Positions 12,957-20,215 of a DNA stretch of 26,288 nucleotides are shown here, piece after piece. The notes beneath the pieces are model-generated. The model had not been told where the DNA came from and ran no database searches. It saw only the letters and a program-made list of their open reading frames with translations. Numbering within the stretch: position 1 is the stretch's first letter; every line of letters starts with the position of its first letter. The position numbers and the translations under genes were made by a program. Origin of the DNA: an uncultured Collinsella sp. (GTDB lineage: Bacteria > Actinomycetota > Coriobacteriia > Coriobacteriales > Coriobacteriaceae); the NCBI GenBank assembly GCA_900757505.1, contig CAAEOE010000038.1, positions 1 through 26,288 of the forward strand. The letters are read 5' to 3'.

Positions 12957-15215
12957 GTGAGCGATACAAAGCTAAAGCCAGCAACCAAAAAGCCCGCTAC
13001 CCGTAAGGCCGCCCCGCACGCACCGGAGCTCTCCAAGGACGATGTCTATCTGTTTGGCATTGGCATGTGGGAGCGCAGCTGGGAAAAGATGGGCGCGCAT
13101 CCCGACACGCAGAACCGTACGCGCGGCTGGCGTTTTTGCGTTTGGGCGCCCAATGTAAAGAGCGTTCACGTCATTGGCGAATTTAACGACTGGGATGAGG
13201 AAGCCAACCCGCTGGTGCCCGTGCATACGAGCGCTATCTGGGAAGGCTTTATTCCTGGCGCCGAGCAGGGCCAGCTCTATAAATACCTCATCGAGACCAA
13301 CGAGGGCGAAAAACTCTACAAGGCCGATCCGTATGCCTTTAAGGCCGAGTGCCCTCCGGGAACGGCGAGCGTGCTGTGGACCCTCGATGGCTACAAGTGG
13401 AACGACGCCGCATGGCTCAAACGCCGCGCCGGCCACAACCATATGTCGCAGCCGCTTAACATCTACGAGGTGCATATTGGCTCGTGGAAGCGCCACGGCG
13501 ACGCGCCGCAGGGCGAGCCGGACGAGTTTGGTAACTACCCTGGTCCCATGGATCCCTTCCCCGCGCAGCGCGGTGAGTTCTACACCTACGACGACCTGTC
13601 GGTGGAGCTCGTGGATTACGTGCGCGACATGGGCTACACGCATATCGAGGTCATGCCGCTTATGGAGCACCCTTTCGACGGCTCCTGGGGCTACCAGACG
13701 ACCGGCTACTATGCCGCCACGTCGCGCTACGGCAACCCACAGCAGCTCATGCACTTCATCGATGCGTGCCACGAGGCGGGCATCGGCGTGATCATGGACT
13801 GGGTGCCCGGCGGTTTTTGTGCCGACTCCCACGGCCTTGCCACCTTTAACGGCCACATGCTGTTTGAGCACGAGATTCACCCCAACTGGGGCACGCACAA
13901 GTTCGATTTCGCCCGCGGCGAGGTCCGCTCCTTCCTGGTTTCCAACGTGCTGTACTGGCTCGAGAACTTCCACGTTGACGGCATCCGCATGGACGGCGTG
14001 TCCAGCATGCTGTACCTCAACTTTGGCATCGACGATCCGGGCCAAAAGAAGTTCAACAAGTACGGTACCGAGGAGGACCTGGACGCCAGCGCGTTTATCC
14101 GCCAGGTCAACTGCGCTGTAGAGGCGCACTACCCCGACGTGATGATGATGGCTGAGGAGTCCACCGCGTGGCCGCTCGTGACCTATCCGCCGCAGGACGG
14201 CGGCCTGGGCTTCCACTACAAGTGGGACATGGGCTGGATGAATGACACTCTGCACTACATGCAGACCGATTTTCCGTGGCGCCCCGGCAACCACGGGCTG
14301 CTCACGTTCTCCATCATGTACGCCTTTACCGAGAACTTTATCTGCCCGCTGAGCCACGACGAGGTCGTGCACGGAAAGTGCTCGCTTATCGGCCGCATGC
14401 CGGGCGACTGGTGGCGCCAGTTTGCCGGTCTGCGCACGCTGGCCTTCTATCAAATGACGCATCCCGGTGCCAAGCTCAACTTTATGGGCAACGAGATCGG
14501 ACAGTTTATTGAATGGCGCTACTACGAGTCCATCCAGTGGTTCCTGACCGAGGAGTACGAGACTCACCGTCATCATCAGGCCTTTATCAAGGCGCTCAAC
14601 CACCTGTACACTGCCGAGCCCGCCCTGTACGAGCGCGGCTACACCGACGACGGCTTTACCTGGATTGACGCGGACAACTCCAAGCAGTCCATCGTGAGCT
14701 TTGTGCGCCAGGGCGAGGATGTCGATGACGACCTGGTGATCATGATCAACTTTGACCCGGCGAGCTACGAGAGCTTCCGCGTGGGCGTGCCGCGCGAGGG
14801 TGACTGGGAGGTCATCTTCGATTCTGACCGTCCCGAGTTCGGTGGCAGCGGATACGCCGGTGAGGAGCCCTACACCTGCTCGAGCGAGCCCTACCCCTGG
14901 AACGGGCAGATGGACTCCATTGAGATTAAGGTTCCCGGCCTGGCAGGCGTGGTGCTTAAGCGCCGCGGTCCCAGCAGCTACAAACCGCCCGTGGTCGATG
15001 AGCCCAAGAAGGCGACGCGCAAGCGCTCGTCCTCGGTAAAGCCCAAGACCGCGGCTGCTAAGAAGGCTCCGGCTAAGGCGAAGGCTGCCAAGCCCTCTGC
15101 CAAGGCTTCGGCCAAGGCTTCGGCCAAGTCCACCACGACCAAGAAGGCGGCCACCAAAAAGGCTGCTCCCAAGGCCAAGGCAGCTGCTGTTAAGGCTCCT
15201 GCCAAGAAAGCGTAA
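12957..15215 (+). CDS. glgB: 1,4-alpha-glucan branching enzyme with Lys/Ala-rich C-terminal tail
   Basis: Cuts alpha-1,4 glucan chains and re-attaches them as alpha-1,6 branches. It is 752 residues long from GTG 12957. After a short basic N-terminus comes the CBM48-type domain (WRFCVWAPNVKSVHVIGEFN), then the GH13 barrel: MEHPFDGSWGYQTTGYYA, nucleophile Asp346 in DGIRMDG, acid/base Glu400 in MAEES, and Asp468 in LSHDEVVHGK. The core ends near residue 680; the last ~70 residues are a low-complexity Lys/Ala/Ser/Thr/Pro tail resembling histone H1. GTG 12957 (MSDTKLKP) was preferred, with GGGA upstream; in-frame ATG 12942 and 12945 and a longer open frame from 12807 are alternatives. A 94-bp gap leads to glgP. 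Confidence 0.95.
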   Translation: MSDTKLKPATKKPATRKAAPHAPELSKDDVYLFGIGMWERSWEKMGAHPDTQNRTRGWRFCVWAPNVKSVHVIGEFNDWDEEANPLVPVHTSAIWEGFIPGAEQGQLYKYLIETNEGEKLYKADPYAFKAECPPGTASVLWTLDGYKWNDAAWLKRRAGHNHMSQPLNIYEVHIGSWKRHGDAPQGEPDEFGNYPGPMDPFPAQRGEFYTYDDLSVELVDYVRDMGYTHIEVMPLMEHPFDGSWGYQTTGYYAATSRYGNPQQLMHFIDACHEAGIGVIMDWVPGGFCADSHGLATFNGHMLFEHEIHPNWGTHKFDFARGEVRSFLVSNVLYWLENFHVDGIRMDGVSSMLYLNFGIDDPGQKKFNKYGTEEDLDASAFIRQVNCAVEAHYPDVMMMAEESTAWPLVTYPPQDGGLGFHYKWDMGWMNDTLHYMQTDFPWRPGNHGLLTFSIMYAFTENFICPLSHDEVVHGKCSLIGRMPGDWWRQFAGLRTLAFYQMTHPGAKLNFMGNEIGQFIEWRYYESIQWFLTEEYETHRHHQAFIKALNHLYTAEPALYERGYTDDGFTWIDADNSKQSIVSFVRQGEDVDDDLVIMINFDPASYESFRVGVPREGDWEVIFDSDRPEFGGSGYAGEEPYTCSSEPYPWNGQMDSIEIKVPGLAGVVLKRRGPSSYKPPVVDEPKKATRKRSSSVKPKTAAAKKAPAKAKAAKPSAKASAKASAKSTTTKKAATKKAAPKAKAAAVKAPAKKA
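15099..15122 (+). repeat. Tandem 12-bp repeat in the glgB tail
   Basis: Two perfect copies of GCCAAGGCTTCG (15099-15110 and 15111-15122), followed by half a copy, encode repeated Ala-Lys-Ala-Ser units. Slippage here could change tail length without shifting the frame. Confidence 0.85.
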
Positions 15216-15230
15216 CAAAGGCGTTACCAC

Positions 15231-15308
15231 TATAATTACCCGCCCCGTGAGGGCGTAGGATACAAGTCATAACCGTTCCGGGAGAAACATCCCCGGGGGA
15301 AAGGAACG
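15231..15308 (+). promoter_or_regulatory. Possible glgP promoter and RBS-occluding hairpin
   Basis: A consensus TATAAT lies at 15231-15236, but I see no good -35 before it. A small hairpin CGCCC/GGGCG follows at 15241-15255. CGTTCC (15274-15279) is complementary to GGAACG (15303-15308), which contains the glgP Shine-Dalgarno region, with GGG/CCC pairing inside. This could hold back glgP translation, or glgP may simply be cotranscribed with glgB. Confidence 0.4.
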
Positions 15309-15309
15309 T

Positions 15310-17736
15310 ATGAATAAGATCTTCGACAACAAGCAGGAGTTTACCGAGCTCTATCGCGATGCCGTCATGAGCATCAGTGGCAAGAGCGTCGAGGCCGCCA
15401 GCGACCTTGACCGCTTTAATGCCCTGGCCAAGCTCGTGGCCGAGAAGGCACGCACCGTTGCCACCAAGAGCGACGCCCGCGCGGCCGCCGAGGGCAAGAA
15501 GCGCGTGTACTACTTCTCGATCGAGTTTTTGATCGGCCGCCTGCTCGACAACTACCTGCTCAACTTTGGCGTGCGCGATATGGTCGCCGAGGCGCTCGAT
15601 GACATGGGCTTTGACCTGTCCGTCATCGAGAACCAGGAGTCCGATCCGGCGCTGGGCAACGGTGGCCTGGGCCGTCTGGCCGCGTGCTTCCTAGATTCCA
15701 TGGCAGCCGAGGGCATCGCCGGCTACGGCAACGGCATGCGCTACCGCTACGGCCTGTTTAAGCAGGAGATCGTCAACGGCAGCCAGGTCGAGGCCACCGA
15801 CGAGTGGCTCACCCACGGCTATCCCTGGGAGGTCCGCCGTCAGGACAAGGCCGTGACCATTAAGTTTGGTGGCCACGTCGAGGGCTTTGAGGAGAACGGC
15901 CGCACGTTCTACCGCACGGTGGACACGCAGGACATCCTGGCCGTTCCCTATGACATCCCCGTTGTGGGCTATGCCGGCGAGACCGTCAACAAGCTGCGCG
16001 TCTGGGCCGCCGAGCCGGTCGAGGAGCACTTCGATCTGGAGGCTTTCAACCGCGGCGACTACGCCCTGGCAGATGCCGAGCGCGCCGAGGCCGAGGCCAT
16101 CAGCGCCATCCTCTACCCCAACGACGCCGGCGAGCACGGCCGTCTGCTGCGCCTGAAGCAGGAGTACCTGTTCGTCTCGGCCGGCATCTACAGCCTGCTC
16201 GACACCTTTGAGAAGGAGCACGGCGCGAACTGGGAGCTGCTGCCGCAGTTTGTGGCCATCCATACCAACGATACCCACCCCGCCATGTGCGGCCCCGAGC
16301 TCATGCGTATCCTCATCGACGAGAAGAAGCTCGAGTGGGATGACGCCTGGAACATCGTGACGCAGGTCGTGAGCTACACCAACCACACCATCCTGCCCGA
16401 GGCCCTGGAGAAGTGGCCCATCGGCACGTTCTCCAAGCTCCTCCCCCGCGTGTACCAGATCATCGACGAGATCAGCCGTCGTTGGCACGAGTCGTTCGAC
16501 ACAACGCAGGAGGGCTGGCAGGCGCGTCTGCGCCAGACCGCCATTCTGTGGGACGGCGAGATTCGCATGGCCAACCTGTCTGTGATCTGCAGCCACAGTG
16601 TCAACGGCGTGGCAAAGATCCACTCCGACATCATCAAGAACATCGTGCTCAAGGACTTCTATGCCTTAACGCCCGAGAAGTTCAACAACAAGACCAACGG
16701 TATCTCGCACCGTCGCTTCTTTGCCGAGGCCAACCCCACCTATGCCAAGCTCGTAACCGAGGCCATTGGCGATGGCTGGCTTAAGGACGCCTTCGAGCTG
16801 GAAAAGCTCAAGGAGTTCCAGAATGACGCCGAGTTCCTGAAGGCCGTGGGTGCCTCCAAGCGGGCCAACAAGGAGCGCCTGGCCGCCTACGTTAAGGCCG
16901 AGACCGGTCTGGTCATCGACCCCAACACCGTCTTCGATGTCCAGGTTAAGCGCTTCCACGCCTACAAGCGCCAGCTCATGAACATCATGAAGGTGATGGA
17001 CATCTACAACCGTCGCATCGCCGATCCCAACTTCCACGTGACGCCGACGACCTTCATCTTTAGCGGCAAGGCTGCCTCGAGCTATACCTTTGCCAAGGAG
17101 ACCATCCGCCTCATTAACTCCGTGGCCGACGTCATCAACAATGATGCCCGCGTCAACGAGGTCATGAAGGTCTGTTTTATTCCCAACTTCCGCGTGAGCA
17201 ACGCCCAGCTCATCTACCCCGCCGCCGAGATTTCGGAGCAGATCTCCACGGCCGGCAAGGAGGCCTCGGGCACGTCCAACATGAAGCTCATGATGAACGG
17301 CGCCATTACGCTGGGTACCCTCGACGGCGCCAACATTGAGATCGCCGACCTGGCCGGCCGCGAGAACGAGGCCATCTTTGGTCTGACCGCTCCCGAGGTC
17401 GAGCAGCTCTGGGCATCGAACAGCTACTTTGCATGGGATACGCTCAACGGCGACCGCGAGCGTCTGGGCCGCGTGATGGACGAGCTTAAGGACAACACCT
17501 TTGCGGGTCTTTCGGGCAACTTCGAGAGCATCTACAACGAGCTCATGAACAATAACGACCCCGACCTGGTCATGGCCGACTTCCGCAGCTATGTGGATGC
17601 GTGGGAGAAGCTCACCGGCAGCTATGGCGACCAGGAGACCTGGAACCGCAAGGCCCTGCTCAACACCGCCTCGAGCGGCTGGTTCTCGTCCGACCGCACC
17701 ATTCGCGAGTACCGCGACGAGATCTGGCACGCGTAA
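15310..17736 (+). CDS. glgP: Glycogen/starch/alpha-glucan phosphorylase
   Basis: Releases glucose 1-phosphate from alpha-1,4 glucan ends using phosphate and pyridoxal phosphate. At 808 residues it is the normal GT35 length. YYFSIEFLIGRLLDNYLLN, ALGNGGLGRLAACFLDS and FNNKTNGISHRRF are conserved. The PLP-binding stretch EASGTSNMKLMMNGAITLGT has the Schiff-base lysine at about residue 659. The start is ATG 15310 with AAAGGAA upstream. It lies between glgB and glgC, so synthesis and breakdown enzymes share an operon. No allosteric N-terminal phosphorylation segment of the animal type is apparent. Confidence 0.97.
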   Translation: MNKIFDNKQEFTELYRDAVMSISGKSVEAASDLDRFNALAKLVAEKARTVATKSDARAAAEGKKRVYYFSIEFLIGRLLDNYLLNFGVRDMVAEALDDMGFDLSVIENQESDPALGNGGLGRLAACFLDSMAAEGIAGYGNGMRYRYGLFKQEIVNGSQVEATDEWLTHGYPWEVRRQDKAVTIKFGGHVEGFEENGRTFYRTVDTQDILAVPYDIPVVGYAGETVNKLRVWAAEPVEEHFDLEAFNRGDYALADAERAEAEAISAILYPNDAGEHGRLLRLKQEYLFVSAGIYSLLDTFEKEHGANWELLPQFVAIHTNDTHPAMCGPELMRILIDEKKLEWDDAWNIVTQVVSYTNHTILPEALEKWPIGTFSKLLPRVYQIIDEISRRWHESFDTTQEGWQARLRQTAILWDGEIRMANLSVICSHSVNGVAKIHSDIIKNIVLKDFYALTPEKFNNKTNGISHRRFFAEANPTYAKLVTEAIGDGWLKDAFELEKLKEFQNDAEFLKAVGASKRANKERLAAYVKAETGLVIDPNTVFDVQVKRFHAYKRQLMNIMKVMDIYNRRIADPNFHVTPTTFIFSGKAASSYTFAKETIRLINSVADVINNDARVNEVMKVCFIPNFRVSNAQLIYPAAEISEQISTAGKEASGTSNMKLMMNGAITLGTLDGANIEIADLAGRENEAIFGLTAPEVEQLWASNSYFAWDTLNGDRERLGRVMDELKDNTFAGLSGNFESIYNELMNNNDPDLVMADFRSYVDAWEKLTGSYGDQETWNRKALLNTASSGWFSSDRTIREYRDEIWHA

Positions 17737-17773
17737 AGGCGCGCGAGCTCCCCTATGCCAGCACGGCATTACT

Positions 17774-17804
17774 CGACGGGCGTGAACGAGCGCCGCGCCC
17801 GTCG
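17774..17804 (+). promoter_or_regulatory. 9-bp inverted repeat in the glgP-glgC gap
   Basis: CGACGGGCG (17774-17782) pairs perfectly with CGCCCGTCG (17796-17804) around a 13-nt loop, with no U-tract. It is more likely an mRNA stability or processing element between glgP and glgC than a terminator. Confidence 0.45.
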
Positions 17805-17821
17805 CTAATGGGTTTAGGAAC

Positions 17822-17846
17822 ATCGATGACAGAAGGAGAAATCGAT
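17822..17846 (+). promoter_or_regulatory. ATCGAT repeats presenting the glgC Shine-Dalgarno in a loop
   Basis: Two copies of the self-complementary ATCGAT (17822-17827 and 17841-17846) can pair. This places AGAAGGAG in a 13-nt loop and the first bases of the start codon (17845) in the stem. The effect on initiation is speculative. Confidence 0.3.
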
Positions 17847-18993
17847 GAGTAAGAAAGAATGCATCGCGATGCTCCTCGCAGGAGGACAGGGCAGCCGATT
17901 GGGGGCACTCACCCAAAAGATCGCAAAGCCGGCGGTTAGCTTTGGTGGCAAGTTCCGCATTATCGACTTTTCGCTCTCCAACTGCTCCAACTCGGGCATC
18001 GACACGGTGGGCGTTCTGACGCAGTATCGCCCCTACCTGCTGCATGCCTATGTTGGCTCCGGCGAGGCGTGGGATCTGGACAGCCGCGACGGCGGCGTGT
18101 CGATCCTGCCGCCGTACGAGACGCAGACCGGCGGCGCCTGGTATGCGGGCACGGCCGACGCCATTACGCAGAACCTCGACTACATCAAGGCCAACGACCC
18201 CAAGTACGTCCTGATTCTTTCGGGCGATCACCTGTATCGCATGGATTACCGCAAGATGCTCAAGACGCACATTGAGAACAACGCCGACCTCACGGTGAGC
18301 GTTATGCCCGTGCCGTGGGAGGAGGCCAGCCGCTTTGGCATCCTGACCACCGACCCTGAGGACGGCCGCATCACCAAGTTCACCGAGAAGCCCGAGAAGC
18401 CCGATTCGAACCTTGCGTCCATGGGCATCTACATCTTCTCGGCCGACGTGCTGATTGAGGCGCTCGAGGAGGACGCTCTGGACCAGCGCTCGAGCCACGA
18501 CTTTGGCAAGGACATCATCCCCAAGCTGCTCGGCGAGAACAAGCGCCTGTACAGCTACGAGTTCCACGGATTTTGGAAGGACGTCGGCACCATCGCCAGC
18601 TTCCACGAGACTTCGATGGACCTGTTGGGCAACAACCCCGAGTTCGATCTGTTTGACAAGAACTTCCCCATCATGTCCAACATCACCACGCGTCCGCCGC
18701 ACTACATTGGCCCGGACGGCCGCCTGGACGACTGCCTGGTCTCCAACGGCTGCAAGATCTACGGCACCGCACGCCACTCAATCCTTTCGACCGATGTCAT
18801 CATCGAGGAGCGCGCCGTGGTCGAGGACTCCGTGCTGCTGCCGGGTGCGCACGTTAAGAGCGGCGCACACATCTGCCGCGCTATTTTGGGCGAGAACTCC
18901 ACGGTCGAAGAGGGCGTGAAGCTCGGCTCTGTCGATACCACCAAGGATACGGCCGTCGTTGGAAATGACGTCGTTATCGGGAAGGGGGAATGA
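17845..18993 (+). CDS. glgC: Glucose-1-phosphate adenylyltransferase, catalytic subunit
   Basis: Makes ADP-glucose from glucose 1-phosphate and ATP, the committed step of glycogen synthesis. The 382-residue protein has the complete pyrophosphorylase signature MLLAGGQGSRLGALT and KPAVSFGGKFRIIDFSLSNC, the metal-binding Asp in SGDHLYRMDY (about Asp128), and a C-terminal left-handed beta-helix (SILSTDVIIEERAVVEDS). The SD AAGGAG lies 6 nt before ATG 17845. Its stop is 4 bp before the glgD start, so the two are tightly coupled. In Firmicutes with both genes, GlgC and GlgD form a mixed enzyme; the same is expected here. Confidence 0.97.
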   Translation: MSKKECIAMLLAGGQGSRLGALTQKIAKPAVSFGGKFRIIDFSLSNCSNSGIDTVGVLTQYRPYLLHAYVGSGEAWDLDSRDGGVSILPPYETQTGGAWYAGTADAITQNLDYIKANDPKYVLILSGDHLYRMDYRKMLKTHIENNADLTVSVMPVPWEEASRFGILTTDPEDGRITKFTEKPEKPDSNLASMGIYIFSADVLIEALEEDALDQRSSHDFGKDIIPKLLGENKRLYSYEFHGFWKDVGTIASFHETSMDLLGNNPEFDLFDKNFPIMSNITTRPPHYIGPDGRLDDCLVSNGCKIYGTARHSILSTDVIIEERAVVEDSVLLPGAHVKSGAHICRAILGENSTVEEGVKLGSVDTTKDTAVVGNDVVIGKGE

Positions 18994-18997
18994 TCCG

Positions 18998-20125
18998 ATG
19001 ATCAATCGCAAGGCCATCGGTTATATCACCGCTAACTACTCTTCGACCTACGGCAGCGTGCTGCTCAAGGACCGCCCCATCGCGTCCGTTCCGTTTTTGG
19101 GCCGCTACCGCCTGATCGACTTCCCGCTCTCCAACATGATGAATGCCGGCATTAAGACCGTCGGCGTCGTCATGCCGGGCAACTACCGCTCGCTGATCGA
19201 CCACGTGGGCTCGGGCAAGGACTGGGGCCTGGACCGCAAGAAGGGCGGCCTGTTCATGGTGCCCGGCAACGCGTATGGCACCACCAAGGGCGGCATGCGC
19301 TTCCTGTTGCGCGACATCATCTCCAACAAGACGCTGTTCCAGCGCTCGGAGAAGCCCTATGTTGTGATGATGGGCACCAACATCATCTTTAATATGGACC
19401 TCAACACCATCATCGACGCGCACGAGAACTCCGGTGCCCAGATGACTGTGGTGTACTGCAAGGCCACGCGCAACGTCGATGACGAGACCAAGCTCGAGAT
19501 TAACGAGAACGGCCGCCTGACGGGCGTGAGCGCCGGCGTCGTGTACGGCGACAACGCGTCTATGGACTGCTGCATCGTCAACCGCGAGACGCTGCTCGAG
19601 ATTATCGACCACTACCAGGCCGCCGACTATCTGGACCTGCTCGAGGCACTCCAGGGCGACTTTGGCAACATCGACGTGTGCAGCTACGAGTACAAGGGCG
19701 AGGTCGTGGGCGTATTTAGCGAGAAGTCGCTGTATCGCCGCAGCATGGACCTGCTCGACCAGACCGTGGCCGACCAGCTCTTCGACCCCGAGCGCCCGAT
19801 CCTGACTAAGGCTCACGACGTACCGCCTTCGCGCTATGCGACCGGCAGCCACGCGTGCAACTCGATCATCTCGGCCGGCTGCATCATCAAGGGCACCGTG
19901 CGCAATTCGATCCTGTCGCGCGGCGTTGTGGTCGAGGAAGGTGCGTCGGTCACCAACTCGATCATCAACCAGAGCTGCATCATCAAGAGCGGCGCCCGCG
20001 TCGAGAATGCCATTCTGGACAAGAACAACGTGGTTCCCACCAACACCGAGCTTCGCGGCACGCCCGAGAACATCCTGGTGCTGGGCAAGGCTCCGTTAAC
20101 TTCCGATACCACCATCGTACGTTAA
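18998..20125 (+). CDS. glgD: GlgD, non-catalytic/regulatory ADP-glucose pyrophosphorylase subunit
   Basis: A 375-residue GlgC paralogue. It keeps the fold landmarks (VPFLGRYRLIDFPLSNMMNAGI, VVMPGNYRSLIDHVGSGKDW and a C-terminal beta-helix with NSILSRGVVVEEGASV). It has lost the nucleotide-binding GGxGxRL loop, replaced by ITANYSSTYGS, and the catalytic SGDH, replaced by MGTNIIFNMD. This is the known GlgD pattern: little activity alone, but it raises the activity of GlgC. The start is ATG 18998 (MINRKAIGY) with AAGGGGGAA upstream, 4 bp after glgC; the longer frame from 18959 overlaps GlgC and was rejected. Confidence 0.95.
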   Translation: MINRKAIGYITANYSSTYGSVLLKDRPIASVPFLGRYRLIDFPLSNMMNAGIKTVGVVMPGNYRSLIDHVGSGKDWGLDRKKGGLFMVPGNAYGTTKGGMRFLLRDIISNKTLFQRSEKPYVVMMGTNIIFNMDLNTIIDAHENSGAQMTVVYCKATRNVDDETKLEINENGRLTGVSAGVVYGDNASMDCCIVNRETLLEIIDHYQAADYLDLLEALQGDFGNIDVCSYEYKGEVVGVFSEKSLYRRSMDLLDQTVADQLFDPERPILTKAHDVPPSRYATGSHACNSIISAGCIIKGTVRNSILSRGVVVEEGASVTNSIINQSCIIKSGARVENAILDKNNVVPTNTELRGTPENILVLGKAPLTSDTTIVR

Positions 20126-20156
20126 CGTTGGCACCGCAACATCGCTCGTAACATGT

Positions 20157-20192
20157 AGAATAGCCGCCCGGTTCGCGCCAGGCGGCTATTCT
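20157..20192 (+). terminator. 12-bp perfect hairpin between glgD and glgA
   Basis: AGAATAGCCGCC (20157-20168) pairs perfectly with GGCGGCTATTCT (20181-20192) around a 12-nt loop. Only ATTCTCG follows, with no U-run, so termination would be weak at best. It may set the relative level of glgA or protect the upstream mRNA 3' end. Confidence 0.5.
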
Positions 20193-20215
20193 CGAATTGC
20201 AACATGGGAGACAAT

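Noticed and set aside
12972..15230. Long minus-strand open frame of 752 codons across glgB
   Set aside because: It is antisense to a gene with intact GH13 catalytic motifs, and its translation is low-complexity Leu/Val/His/Arg-rich without family motifs. Such frames are a codon-bias effect in GC-rich genes.
16666..18777. Minus-strand open frame of 703 codons across glgP and glgC
   Set aside because: It is antisense to two certain genes, crosses their intergenic gap and shows no recognisable domain.
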